From CAIWHR01 sp963726775 (GTDB lineage Bacteria; Pseudomonadota; Gammaproteobacteria; Burkholderiales; Casimicrobiaceae), in the NCBI GenBank assembly GCA_963726775.1, contig CAVSDL010000001.1:1364001-1428000 (forward strand): a DNA stretch of 64,000 bases, given 5' to 3'. The translations under genes were made by a program, and so were the position numbers. Below, one piece after another: positions 52,352-61,499 of this stretch. Each line of letters begins with the position of its first letter. Within the stretch, counting starts at the first letter, position 1. Below the pieces are notes generated by a model. That model searched no databases and was not told where the DNA came from. It saw nothing but the letters and a program-made list of their open reading frames with translations.

Positions 52352-53179
52352 ATGGCGACGACCTTTATCGGCGGCGGCAACATGGCAACCGCGCTCATCG
52401 GCGGGATGCTCGCGCGCGGGCGCGCCGCGCCGGACTTTCGCATCGTCGAACCCGCCGCCGCGCAGCGCGCCAGGCTCGCCGCGCGTTTTCCCGGCGTCGG
52501 TCTCTTCGCGGATTGCGGTAGCGACGCCTTTGCCGGATCAACGCTCATCGTTTTCGCGGTGAAGCCTCAGCAGATGCACGAAGCGGCACGCGCCGTTGCG
52601 CCTCGCCTCGTTGCCTCCGATGCCCTCGTGATGACGATCGCCGCGGGCATCCGGCTTGCAGACCTTGCAAGGTGGCTCGGCGGATTTTCCCGTCTCGTCC
52701 GGGCGATGCCCAACACGCCCGCGCTCGTCGGCGCGGGGATCAGCGGCGTCTTTGCTGCTCCCGACGTCGACGCCGCGGGACGCGCGCTCGCCGCGGACGT
52801 ACTCGAAGCCGGCGGCGAAGTCCTGTGGGTGGCGGACGAGCGGATGCTCGACGCCATCACCGGCGTGTCCGGAAGCGGCCCGGCGTACGTGCTCTATTTC
52901 CTCGAAGCGCTGGAGGTGGCTGCGCGCGAACTCGGCTTCGGAAGTGACGAGGCGCGCAGGCTTGCCTACGCGACATTCGGCGGGGCGATCGCGCTGGCAC
53001 GCGCGAGCGACGAAGAGCCGGCCGCATTGCGCGCACAGGTTACGTCGAAGGGCGGGACGACCGAACGCGCACTGTCCCTGCTGGAGGCCGATGCCGTGAA
53101 GGCGAAGATCATCGTCGCAGTGAAGGCCGCCGCGGCGCGGGCGGGCGAGCTGGGCGACGCGTTTGGCAAGGACGCCTGA
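52352..53179 (+). CDS. proC: Pyrroline-5-carboxylate reductase
   Basis: A 275-residue enzyme with the NADPH motif FIGGGNMATALIGGM, VKPQQ, RAMPNTPA and the substrate region GVSGSGPAYV ... TSKGGTTERAL. It makes proline from pyrroline-5-carboxylate. ATG 52352 chosen; a GTG five codons earlier is possible. 143 bases separate it from yggS. Confidence 0.95.
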   Translation: MATTFIGGGNMATALIGGMLARGRAAPDFRIVEPAAAQRARLAARFPGVGLFADCGSDAFAGSTLIVFAVKPQQMHEAARAVAPRLVASDALVMTIAAGIRLADLARWLGGFSRLVRAMPNTPALVGAGISGVFAAPDVDAAGRALAADVLEAGGEVLWVADERMLDAITGVSGSGPAYVLYFLEALEVAARELGFGSDEARRLAYATFGGAIALARASDEEPAALRAQVTSKGGTTERALSLLEADAVKAKIIVAVKAAAARAGELGDAFGKDA

Positions 53180-53198
53180 CCGGGCGACGCGTTCAACG

Positions 53199-53774
53199 AT
53201 GCAGCAAGCGCTCAAATTCCTGCTCGACACCGGTTTCGGGCTCCTGACCTGTGCGTTCCTGCTGCGCTTTGTGATGCAGTGGCTGCGGGCGCCGTTCCGC
53301 AATCCCATCGGGCAGGCGGTCACTGCGGTCACCGATTGGGCGGTCAGGCCGCTGCGCCGCGTGCTGCCTGGATACAAGGGGCTCGACGCATCGACGCTGG
53401 CATGCGCATGGATCGCACAGTTCGCGTGGCTGCTGGCGCTCTCCGCGCTGATGGGTCCGGCGGCGCTGAACGGAACCAGCGCGCTGACGCTGGCGCTGCT
53501 CGCGATGGTCGAGCTCGTCAAGGTGGCGGTCTGGATCGTGATCATTGCCGTTATCGTGCAGGCGGTCCTGTCGTGGGTCGCGCCGGACGGTCCCCTGTCG
53601 GGATTGCTCAACGCGCTGACGTTCCGGTTCCTGACGCCCATACGGCGCGCGGTGCCGCCGCTTGCCGGCACGCTGGATCTCTCACCGCTGATCGTGATCG
53701 TGCTGGCGCAGTTGCTTCTGATGTTGCCCGTGCATTGGCTCGAGCTGGCCGTGCTCGGGATGTTTCGCGGCTGA
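53199..53774 (+). CDS. yggT: YggT family membrane protein
   Basis: A 191-residue protein with two YggT repeats, each two membrane helices, and the repeated R-x-(F/W)-(R/L)-NP-x-G-like motifs (APFRNPIGQAVTAVTDWAVRPLRRVLP and the second copy TPIRRAVPP). Family function is thought to concern membrane integrity or osmotic/potassium balance. 19 bases after proC and 9 before yggU; start at ATG 53199 after removing a spurious 12-codon extension. Confidence 0.9.
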   Translation: MQQALKFLLDTGFGLLTCAFLLRFVMQWLRAPFRNPIGQAVTAVTDWAVRPLRRVLPGYKGLDASTLACAWIAQFAWLLALSALMGPAALNGTSALTLALLAMVELVKVAVWIVIIAVIVQAVLSWVAPDGPLSGLLNALTFRFLTPIRRAVPPLAGTLDLSPLIVIVLAQLLLMLPVHWLELAVLGMFRG

Positions 53775-53783
53775 CGTCCCGCG

Positions 53784-54086
53784 ATGATCGATGTCCCGTG
53801 GCGGCACGACGACGACGGCGCCATCGTGCTGAAGCTGCACGTGCAACCGGGGGCCAAGCGCACGGAAGTCGCAGGCACGCACGGCGAGGGGGCGCAGGCG
53901 CGGCTGAAGATCCGCCTTGCCGCGCCGCCGGTCGACGGCAAGGCCAACGCCGAATTGGTGCGCTGTCTCGCCGCTGCGTTCGACGTACCACTGCGCAACG
54001 TAACCGTTCTGAGCGGCGAGACGTCGCGGCAGAAAACCGTCCGCGTCCTGCAGCCGGCGCGACGCCCGGATCTGGCGTGGGGTTAG
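53784..54086 (+). CDS. yggU: DUF167 family protein YggU
   Basis: A 100-residue DUF167 protein: LHVQPGAKRTEVAG, LKIRLAAPPVDGKANAELVRCLA and the closing SGETSRQKTVRV. Function not known. Last gene of the plus-strand unit; it overlaps the end of rsmA on the other strand by four bases. Confidence 0.92.
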   Translation: MIDVPWRHDDDGAIVLKLHVQPGAKRTEVAGTHGEGAQARLKIRLAAPPVDGKANAELVRCLAAAFDVPLRNVTVLSGETSRQKTVRVLQPARRPDLAWG

Positions 54087-54856
54087 TCTGTTGCCAGCGC
54101 GTTGGCGAGCCGCACGAAATCTGCGACCGCCAGTGTCTCGCCGCGGGCGCCGGGATCGATGCCGGACGCCTTCAGCATCGCCGCATCGCAGATCGCCGCC
54201 AGCGCATTGCGCATCGTCTTGCGCCGCTGCCCGAACGCCGCGGCCACGATTCTGCCGAACAGCGCTTCGTCGGCGACGTGCGGTTTCGCGGCGCCCAGCG
54301 GCGCGAGCCGGGCGATCGCCGACTCTATTTTCGGCGGCGGCTGAAATGCGCCTGACGGCACCACGAACAGACGCCTGATACCGAACTTCACCTGCAGCAT
54401 CACGGTGAGCCGGCCGTAGTCCGGGGTGGCCGGCGCCGCGGTCATTCGCGCGACGACCTCCTTTTGCAGCATCACGTGCAGGTCGCGGAGATGTTCCTCA
54501 TGGTTCGCCAGATGGAACAGGAGCGGCGAACTGATGTTGTAGGGCAGGTTGCCGACGACGCGCAACGCCCGTCCCAGCGCCGAGTAGTCGAAGGCAAGCG
54601 CGTCGGTGACGTGAAGCGCGAGCTTCTCCGGCGGGAATTCGGAGGCCAGCCGCGCCGCGAGGTCGCGATCGATCTCGATGGCCGTGATGCGGCCCGCGCG
54701 CTGGATCAAGGGCCGCGTCAGCGCGGCAAGTCCCGGGCCGATCTCGACCAGGTTGTCACCCGGTCGCGGATCGATCGCGTCGACGATCCGCGTGATGTAG
54801 TGCGGGTCGGCGAGAAAATGCTGACCGAACCGCTTTCGAGCCTGGTGTCCGTGCAT
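54083..54856 (-). CDS. rsmA: 16S rRNA (adenine1518/1519-N6)-dimethyltransferase
   Basis: A 257-residue KsgA enzyme: KRFGQHFLADPHYI, SAM motif VEIGPGLAALT and the catalytic NLPYNISSPLLFHL. It dimethylates two adenines in helix 45 of 16S rRNA late in small-subunit assembly. ATG 54856. It lies 87 bases after pdxA, the classical pair, but surA is not upstream. Confidence 0.95.
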   Translation of the reverse strand: MHGHQARKRFGQHFLADPHYITRIVDAIDPRPGDNLVEIGPGLAALTRPLIQRAGRITAIEIDRDLAARLASEFPPEKLALHVTDALAFDYSALGRALRVVGNLPYNISSPLLFHLANHEEHLRDLHVMLQKEVVARMTAAPATPDYGRLTVMLQVKFGIRRLFVVPSGAFQPPPKIESAIARLAPLGAAKPHVADEALFGRIVAAAFGQRRKTMRNALAAICDAAMLKASGIDPGARGETLAVADFVRLANALATD

Positions 54857-54943
54857 TCTCGTATCCCGGTGTCTCGAAGCAGCGGATATCCGGCCGTTTG
54901 CGCCGCCCGTGCGTCCCCGCCTACGCGCGCCCGGGCGAGGGGA

Positions 54944-55981
54944 TCACGGACCGTCCTGGCGGGTGGTCGCCGGTCGAGCCGACCTTCCCGCCAGCTCGAT
55001 GGCGAGTTCGAGCGCTGCGTACAGACTCCCCGGATCGGCGGTGCGCGCCCTGTCGGTATCCGCGGCGAGGTCGAGCGCGGTGCCGTGATCGACCGACGTG
55101 CGAATGAACGGCAGGCCGAGCGTGACGTTGACGCCGCAACCGAAGCTCGCTGCCTTGAGTGCCGGAAGTCCCTGGTCGTGGTACATCGCGACGATCGCAT
55201 CGTAGCGGCTCGCGATCCCGGGCACGAACACGGTATCGGCGGGTATGGGACCGGTGACGTCGTGGCGCTGCGCGCGCGCCGCGGCGATCGCGGGCGCGAT
55301 GGTGTCGATCTCCTCGCGTCCGAGATGCCCGCCCTCGCCGGCGTGCGGGTTGAGACCGCACACTGCGATCCGCGGCGCGGCGATGCCGAAACGGGCGGCG
55401 AGCTCGGCGGCGACGATGGCAATCGTGGCGCCTACGGCGTCGCTCGTGACAGCGGCAGGCACGCTGGCGAGCGGGAGATGCGTCGTCACCAGCGCGACGC
55501 GGAGGCTCCCGCCGACCAGCAGCATCACGACACGCGGGGTGTGGGTGCGGGCGGCGAAGAATTCGGTGTGACCGGAAAATGCGATGCCGGCATCCTGCAT
55601 CGTTGCTTTCTGGACCGGGGCGGTGACCAGCGCGGAAAAGGCGCCCGTCGCACAGGCGTCGGATGCAAGCGTCAGCATCGATAGCACTGCGTGGGCATTG
55701 GCCGGATCGGGGCGCCCCGGCGTCACCGGCACGGCATTGGGCTGGTGCCAGACCTCGACGCCATCCGCCGGCGAGGCGCGCGATGCCGCCACGTAATCGC
55801 CGTAGCCCGGCACCGCACCGATCCGCTCCGCGCGACGGGCGAGCAGGTCGCGGTCACCGAGAACGACCAGCCGCGCGGGCCACGCGCGCTCCCGATGCCG
55901 CGCCGCGAGCATCGCGATGAGCTCGGGGCCGATCCCCGCGGGCTCGCCCGCCGCGATCGCGATCGTCGGGCGTTCGCTCAT
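54944..55981 (-). CDS. pdxA: 4-hydroxythreonine-4-phosphate dehydrogenase
   Basis: A 345-residue PdxA: IAAGEPAGIGPEL at the N terminus, GHTEFFAARTHT, metal-binding histidines in TTHLPLASVP, HAGEGGHLGREE and MYHDQGLPALKA, and LPFIRTSVDHGTALDLA near the end. An enzyme of the DXP-dependent vitamin B6 route. ATG 55981, only seven bases after the GH31 gene, suggesting readthrough from the sugar genes upstream. Confidence 0.95.
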   Translation of the reverse strand: MSERPTIAIAAGEPAGIGPELIAMLAARHRERAWPARLVVLGDRDLLARRAERIGAVPGYGDYVAASRASPADGVEVWHQPNAVPVTPGRPDPANAHAVLSMLTLASDACATGAFSALVTAPVQKATMQDAGIAFSGHTEFFAARTHTPRVVMLLVGGSLRVALVTTHLPLASVPAAVTSDAVGATIAIVAAELAARFGIAAPRIAVCGLNPHAGEGGHLGREEIDTIAPAIAAARAQRHDVTGPIPADTVFVPGIASRYDAIVAMYHDQGLPALKAASFGCGVNVTLGLPFIRTSVDHGTALDLAADTDRARTADPGSLYAALELAIELAGRSARPATTRQDGP

Positions 55982-55988
55982 CGCTGCC

Positions 55989-58247
55989 TCAGCCAATTCC
56001 GCCGCCGGGCGCAACGACGCGGGCGTCCGCGCTGTTGCCGAAGTGTTCGATCTTGACGTCGTGGTCCGCATGGATCACGAATGCGCCGTCGGCATCCGCC
56101 GCGATCCGCGCCTGCGCCAATCCTTCGAGCGGCTGTGTCGGTTTGCCGAATACCCACAGCTGCTCGAGCGGACGCTCCACATCGATCTCGCCGGTATGCT
56201 GAACCGCGCGGCCCAGAGGCAGCGCGAATCCCTCGCGACCGAACACCGGGAACTGGTCGAGCGCCGCACCGTAGCGCACGACGCGCCCTCCCGCGACGCG
56301 CTGGCGCGAATTGACGTCGTACCATCCGCCGGGCGGCAGCGCGATCTCGATCTCGCCACCCGCCCGCACGATCGGCGCGACGAGCAGCGTGTCGCCGCAC
56401 ATGAACTGCGTATCGTAATCCCGGGTGAGCGCGTTGCCGGGAAACGCGAGCGCCATCGCCCGCATCACCGGCATGCCGGTCGCCGTGGCTTCGCCGATCA
56501 CCCGCTGCAGGTAAGGGATCAATCGGTACCGGAACGCGAGCCACTTGCGCGCGATCGCTTCCGCCTCGACGCCGAATGCCCACGGCTCGCGCTCGCCGGC
56601 GCCGTGCAGGCGCAGATGCGAGCCGAAGACCGCGGCTTGCAGCCAGCGCACGAAAAGCTCGGGCGTCGGTTGCGCCGAACCGTAGGAGCCGCCGACGTCG
56701 GACGAGTGGTACGGCGCTCCGCTCATCCCCCACGACAGGCCGCCGCGGATCGACGCCGCCAAGCCCTCCCAATCGCTTTGCGGATCGCCGCCCCACTGCA
56801 CGGGATAGCGCTGGCTTCCGGTCCAGCCCGCGCGGCCCCAGACCATGGGCGGCGCATTGTCCTCGCGCTTATAACGCGCAGTCGCTTCGTAGACGCACTG
56901 GTTGTAGAGCAACGGATACACGTTGTGCAGCCGGCGCCCGCGGTCGCCGTTGAATGCGACTGCTTCATCGGGAATGTGCTCGCCGAAGTCGGTCTCGATC
57001 ACATCGACGCCCTGGTCGAAAAGCCGTTCGTGCGCATCGCGCCACCATGCGTACGCGGCAGGGCGCGTAAAGTCGATGATTCCGCTCTCCGGGAGCGGCG
57101 TCGGCGCCTCGCCCAAGGGGCTCGTTCCGGGCGCGCTGTCCCAGCCGATGACACACGGGTCGCCTTCGGTCGTGGTCAGCAGGAACTGGCGCGAAGCAAG
57201 GTCCTGAAACAGCGGCGAATGAATCGAGACGTAAGGGAATTCCCAGACGCAGACGCGGAGGTGGTGTTCCTTGATTCCTGCGAGCGCGGCGCGCGGGTCC
57301 GGAAATCGTTGGTGGTCCCACTCGAAATCAAAACGCGTTTCGATATCCCAGGCGGCGCGCCCGTCGAGCACAAGCACGTCGCACGGAATCCGGCGCTCGC
57401 GCAGCGTCGCGGCCACGTCGGCCGCTTCCTCGGGCGTCTTGTAATACGCGCGCGACACCCAGAGGCCGAGCCCCCAGACCGGCACCGGCGGGGCGCGGCC
57501 GGTGAGCTGCGTATAGAGATCGATGATGCCGGAGGGCGCGTCGGCGCCGAAGAGGAACAGGTCGAGCGCTTCGTCGTCGACGAGGACCGCGTAGGAGCGA
57601 TGCGACCAGTCGGGATGTCCGACGCCGTGCGTGACCATGCCGGGCGTGTGCACGAATACGCCCCACGCCCCGTTGCCCGTGCCGGGACTCCAGGCGAACG
57701 GAGCGTTCTTGTAGGAGGCGCCGGTATTGACGCCCAGCGCGTCGACGACCTGCGAGTGGATCAGCTGCCCGCGTTTGTCGAGCGGCCCGAATTTTTCACC
57801 GAGACCGTACACTGCCTCGCCGGATGCCAACGCGAACGCAGCCGTCCACTGCCCTCCTTGCCGCAACCGCCCGAATCTCGGCAGCCTCGTCCAGCCGCGA
57901 AAGTGCTCGTCGGTAATCGATTCCAGCACCGGCGCGCCGCGGTGGAGCAGCCGAAAGCGCAGCGGCGCCGTTTCGATTTCGAGCGTGGTGTCGCCCGCCG
58001 CAAACATCCAGCGACCATCTTCGCCCTGCGTGACGGTGCAAGCCTTGGTGCGTCCCAGCGCGAGCCCGTAGTCGGGTTTCGTATTCGGACCGGCACGGAG
58101 CCGGAAGGTGCCGGGACCGTAGCACGAAATTTCGAGGATATCGCCTGTCGAAGTGGCGAATGCCGCGCCGGACGCCGACGTGCCAAGGCGCTGCGGCGAA
58201 TCGAGGCGCAGAAAGGCGGCGGCGTCGAAATGCACGGTGGCGTACAC
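55989..58247 (-). CDS. Glycoside hydrolase family 31 (alpha-xylosidase/alpha-glucosidase, YicI-like)
   Basis: A 752-residue GH31 enzyme, close to the 772 of YicI. N-terminal beta-sandwich to about residue 260, catalytic barrel with nucleophile D420 in VIETDFGEHIP and acid/base D492 in GGDPQSDWEG, then the distal beta domains. The TDFGE-x-I sequence is the alpha-xylosidase-like version. No signal peptide, so it acts on imported saccharides. Starts with GTG at 58247, 12 bases after the SMP-30 gene. No sugar transporter is visible nearby. Confidence 0.88.
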   Translation of the reverse strand: MYATVHFDAAAFLRLDSPQRLGTSASGAAFATSTGDILEISCYGPGTFRLRAGPNTKPDYGLALGRTKACTVTQGEDGRWMFAAGDTTLEIETAPLRFRLLHRGAPVLESITDEHFRGWTRLPRFGRLRQGGQWTAAFALASGEAVYGLGEKFGPLDKRGQLIHSQVVDALGVNTGASYKNAPFAWSPGTGNGAWGVFVHTPGMVTHGVGHPDWSHRSYAVLVDDEALDLFLFGADAPSGIIDLYTQLTGRAPPVPVWGLGLWVSRAYYKTPEEAADVAATLRERRIPCDVLVLDGRAAWDIETRFDFEWDHQRFPDPRAALAGIKEHHLRVCVWEFPYVSIHSPLFQDLASRQFLLTTTEGDPCVIGWDSAPGTSPLGEAPTPLPESGIIDFTRPAAYAWWRDAHERLFDQGVDVIETDFGEHIPDEAVAFNGDRGRRLHNVYPLLYNQCVYEATARYKREDNAPPMVWGRAGWTGSQRYPVQWGGDPQSDWEGLAASIRGGLSWGMSGAPYHSSDVGGSYGSAQPTPELFVRWLQAAVFGSHLRLHGAGEREPWAFGVEAEAIARKWLAFRYRLIPYLQRVIGEATATGMPVMRAMALAFPGNALTRDYDTQFMCGDTLLVAPIVRAGGEIEIALPPGGWYDVNSRQRVAGGRVVRYGAALDQFPVFGREGFALPLGRAVQHTGEIDVERPLEQLWVFGKPTQPLEGLAQARIAADADGAFVIHADHDVKIEHFGNSADARVVAPGGGIG

Positions 58248-58259
58248 CGACGGCGGCTG

Positions 58260-59156
58260 TCAGCCGGCGAACGCGGGCTCGGGGAGCCCGGGCACATCGA
58301 CGGTCATCGCGAATATCCCGCCGGATTGCGGCAACCGCGACAATTCGTCGTCGTCGCGGAGTTGCCGCGCGCTGGTCACATAGAGGGTGCGCAGGTCCGG
58401 CCCGCCGAATGCGCACATCGTCGGACAGATCGCCGGCACGGCATGAGTGGCCAGCACATCTCCTGCCGGAGAGATCCGCAGCACCTTGCCACCACGGTAG
58501 AACGCAATCCAGTAGCATCCGGCGCTGTCCACGGACGCCCCGTCGGGCCGGTCGGTCTCGCCTGCGAAGCGCGCCAGGACGCGCTTGTTTCCGGGCGTTC
58601 CGGACACGACGTCGAAATCGTAGGCGTTGATCGTCAGCGTCGGCGTGTCGGCGTGATACATCGTGCGGCCGTCGGGACTGAACGCGAGGCCGTTGGAGAT
58701 CGTCATCCCGGCCAGGATGGGCGTCACACGGAAATCGGGATCGAGCCGCATCAGCGCCGCCGAATTCGCGTCACGCTTTTCGTTCATTGTGCCGACGAAA
58801 AAGCGCCCGCGCGCATCGCAACGGCCATCGTTGAATCGGTGATGCGCGGGATCGTACGGCGCTTCCGCCACCTTGCGCAGGAGCGTGCCGTCGGACCGCG
58901 CCAGCCAGATGCCGCCGCGCAGCGCCACCACGAAGCCGCCCTCCTGCCGTGGCGCGAAGCAGCCGATCGATTCCGGCATGGGCATCACCGTGTTGCGCCC
59001 CGTCGCGGGATCGAAGCGGTTCAGCGACGGAGCGTTGATGTCGACCCAGTAGAGTACCTGCTCCGCGATCGACCAGACGGGGCATTCGCCAAGGCTCGCC
59101 TTGATGTCGAGGACGCAACGGAACGGGGATGCAACGCGGGGTTCGGCAGGGGTCAT
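58260..59156 (-). CDS. SMP-30/gluconolactonase family protein
   Basis: A 298-residue six-bladed beta-propeller. Metal ligands expected in SLGECPVW (E), NDGRCDARGRFFVGTM (N and D) and N in SNGLAFSPDG and D in RPDGASVD, all present. Members hydrolyse aldonolactones. With the GH31 gene downstream and an HpcH aldolase gene upstream it suggests oxidative breakdown of a sugar to a keto-deoxy acid, but no dehydrogenase or dehydratase is seen in the window. Confidence 0.88.
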   Translation of the reverse strand: MTPAEPRVASPFRCVLDIKASLGECPVWSIAEQVLYWVDINAPSLNRFDPATGRNTVMPMPESIGCFAPRQEGGFVVALRGGIWLARSDGTLLRKVAEAPYDPAHHRFNDGRCDARGRFFVGTMNEKRDANSAALMRLDPDFRVTPILAGMTISNGLAFSPDGRTMYHADTPTLTINAYDFDVVSGTPGNKRVLARFAGETDRPDGASVDSAGCYWIAFYRGGKVLRISPAGDVLATHAVPAICPTMCAFGGPDLRTLYVTSARQLRDDDELSRLPQSGGIFAMTVDVPGLPEPAFAG

Positions 59157-59352
59157 GGAGTCACGCGATCAGGGTATTGCGTCGTAAGGCGAAAATGCAC
59201 AAAGGATTGTGTTCCGCGCATCCCGAGTGCGCTGCACGCGGAATGCGCGTCCCGCACGGAGACCGCGACGTGCCCGCGGAATCGGCGCCTGGCTTGGCCA
59301 CCCGGCGCCCGCGGCCGTGGTGGAGCTTCGCGCCTAGGTCTGCGGAAGCGCC

Positions 59353-60126
59353 TCAGGTCGCGGCCGCGCGCACCTTGGCGAGGAACTCCTGCGCGCGGCT
59401 GACCATCATGCCCATGTCGGAGCTGACCGCCACCCACGAGTAGCCGTACTCGAGGAATTTGGCGACCACTTCCGGATTCTGGCCGACGATGCCACAGGGC
59501 TTGCCGAGGCGCCGGCATTCCTTTGCGGCAAACGCGAGCTTTGCCTGCACCGCGTCGTTGCCGATGTCGCCGAGCAGGCCCATCGACGCGGCGAGGTCGT
59601 TCGGCCCGACGAAAATCGAATCGATGCCCGGGACCGCCGCGATTTCTTCGAGTTTCGACAGCGCACTCAGCGTCTCGATCTGGACGATGACACAAATCTC
59701 GCTTGCCGCGACCTTCAGGTAATTCGGAATGGTTCCGAAGCGGCTGCCGCGATGCGTCCCCGCCACGCCGCGCACGCCGTCGGGCGGATAGCGCGTGGAG
59801 GCCACGGCGCGCCGTGCTTCCGCGGCATCCTGCACGAACGGCAGCAGCAGCGTCTGCGCGCCGGCATCCAGCGCGCGCTTGATCATCACCATGTCGTTCC
59901 ACGGCGGGCGTACGATCGCCTGGGCCGGCGTGCCGGCGACCGTGCGCAGGATTTCGGTCATCTGCGGCACGTCGATCGGCGTGTGCTCGGTGTCGACCAC
60001 CAGGAAGTCGAAGCCCGCGCAACCAAGCGCCTCGGCCGTCGACGGCGCGGCGCTGGAAAGCCAGGTGCCGACGGGTGTCCTGCCGGACGCTATCGCGCGC
60101 TTGAAGTGATTGACCGGGAGGTCCAT
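59353..60126 (-). CDS. HpcH/HpaI family aldolase (2-keto-3-deoxy acid type)
   Basis: A 257-residue class II aldolase of the HpaI/RhmA/GarL group. It shows GTWLSSAAPS, DTEHTPID with the catalytic histidine, IVRPPWND, the metal glutamate in VQIET and the aspartate in FVGPNDLAASMG. It splits a 2-keto-3-deoxy acid into pyruvate and an aldehyde. AGGA lies well placed before ATG 60126. 196 bases separate it from the SMP-30 gene on the same strand. Confidence 0.9.
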   Translation of the reverse strand: MDLPVNHFKRAIASGRTPVGTWLSSAAPSTAEALGCAGFDFLVVDTEHTPIDVPQMTEILRTVAGTPAQAIVRPPWNDMVMIKRALDAGAQTLLLPFVQDAAEARRAVASTRYPPDGVRGVAGTHRGSRFGTIPNYLKVAASEICVIVQIETLSALSKLEEIAAVPGIDSIFVGPNDLAASMGLLGDIGNDAVQAKLAFAAKECRRLGKPCGIVGQNPEVVAKFLEYGYSWVAVSSDMGMMVSRAQEFLAKVRAAAT

Positions 60127-60302
60127 GGCTTCCTTTCGGTAACGTCATTCGGCGTCGATCGCCTCGCCGCCGCTCGTGTTCGATTCCGCGGCGCGGCCTT
60201 CGTGGAATGTGAACGCGGCTTGCGAAACCCGCATTTCGCTCACGTTCGGATCATCGCCAACATAGGCGGGATTCTACTCCGGGGCGCAACGCGGCGCGCG
60301 GG

Positions 60303-60612
60303 TTGACCGTGGGCGGCGTGACGCGGCAAAAGGCCGGTTCGTCGGACGCGACGCTGACGCTGTGGACGGTGATCGTTGTCGTCCGCCGCTGCGCTGCCGC
60401 CGCTGCTCGCGCGGGCACTCAAGTTCGTGCCGGCCGCAATGCTGACGGCCCTCGTCCTGCCCATGGTCGTGACCGGTCCGATGGCGGAAGCCGCCGCGTG
60501 GACCGAACCGAAGTTTTATGCCGCGCTGCTGGAGGGCGCTGCCGCCCTTTGTATCCGTGGTACGTTGAAATCGCTCGGCATCGGGATGGCAGCGCTCTGG
60601 CTGCGCCTCTGA
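60303..60612 (+). pseudogene. azlD: AzlD-like branched-chain amino acid exporter subunit, probably broken
   Basis: Two pieces of an AzlD protein lie in different frames. The frame from 60303 gives the usual first membrane segment (LTLWTVIVVV, about 60354-60383) and then turns to arginine-rich nonsense. The frame from 60376 gives the rest: LPPLLARALKFVPAAMLTALVLPMVV, then two further hydrophobic stretches ending WLRL. In intact AzlD about 20 residues (the rest of helix 1 and the loop before LPP) join these parts; here they are missing. So an internal deletion with a frame change is likely. No azlC lies in front. A 78-residue product from TTG 60376 could still be made, but would lack the first helix. 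Confidence 0.6.
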
Positions 60613-60654
60613 TTTCGGCTAACATTCGTTCTTTCGACCGAGGACGCCCGACCC

Positions 60655-61497
60655 ATGCGCTTCGAAGGCACCGATACCTACATCGCGACGCCGGACCTCA
60701 TGCTTGCCGTCAATGCCGCGATCGCGCTGGAGCGGCCGCTCCTCGTCAAGGGCGAGCCCGGAACCGGCAAGACGATGCTGGCCGAGGAAGTCGCGCGTGC
60801 GCTATCGCGACCGTTGCTGCAATGGCACATCAAGTCGACGACCAAGGCCCAGCAAGGCCTCTACGAATACGACGCCGTGTCGCGGCTGCGCGATTCGCAG
60901 CTGGGAGACGATCACGTCGGCGACATCGCGCACTACATCAAGCGCGGCGTGCTGTGGGAGGCCTTCGACGCGGAAGCGCCGGCGGTCGTCCTGATCGACG
61001 AGGTGGACAAGGCCGACATCGAGTTTCCCAACGACCTTCTGCGCGAGCTCGACCGGATGGAGTTCTACGTCTACGAGACGCAGCGCACCATCAAGGCGCG
61101 GCACCGGCCGCTGGTCGTGATCACGAGCAACAACGAGAAGGAACTCCCGGATGCGTTCCTGCGACGCTGCTTCTTCCACTACATCCGGTTCCCGGACCGC
61201 GAGACGATGACACGGATCGTCGACGTGCACTTCCCGGGCCTCAAGAAAGCCCTGCTGCAGGAAGCGCTGGAAGTGTTCTTCAGTCTGCGCGAAGTTCCGG
61301 GACTCAAGAAGAAGCCCTCGACCTCCGAGCTGCTCGACTGGCTGAAGCTTCTGCTCGCCGAGGACATCCCGCCCGAGGCCCTGAAGAGCTCCGACAGGAA
61401 GGTCCTGATACCGCCGCTGCACGGAGCGCTGCTCAAGAACGAGCAGGACGTCCATCTGTTCGAGCGGGTCGCGTTCATGGCACGCTCGGGGCGCTAG
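60655..61497 (+). CDS. MoxR-family AAA+ ATPase
   Basis: A 280-residue AAA+ ATPase: Walker A KGEPGTGKT (32-40), Walker B VVLIDEVDKAD, sensor 1 VVITSNNEKELPDAFLRRC with the arginine finger. MoxR ATPases work with VWA-domain proteins to assemble or activate enzymes with metal cofactors. The VWA partner is at 62103-63299, with a GNAT gene placed between. The start at ATG 60655 fits the family. Confidence 0.9.
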   Translation: MRFEGTDTYIATPDLMLAVNAAIALERPLLVKGEPGTGKTMLAEEVARALSRPLLQWHIKSTTKAQQGLYEYDAVSRLRDSQLGDDHVGDIAHYIKRGVLWEAFDAEAPAVVLIDEVDKADIEFPNDLLRELDRMEFYVYETQRTIKARHRPLVVITSNNEKELPDAFLRRCFFHYIRFPDRETMTRIVDVHFPGLKKALLQEALEVFFSLREVPGLKKKPSTSELLDWLKLLLAEDIPPEALKSSDRKVLIPPLHGALLKNEQDVHLFERVAFMARSGR

Positions 61498-61499
61498 CC

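Noticed and set aside
55917..59402. A 1161-codon open frame on the plus strand
   Set aside because: It runs antisense to GH31 and SMP-30, is rich in arginine and histidine and shows no domain. It is a by-product of high GC at third codon positions.
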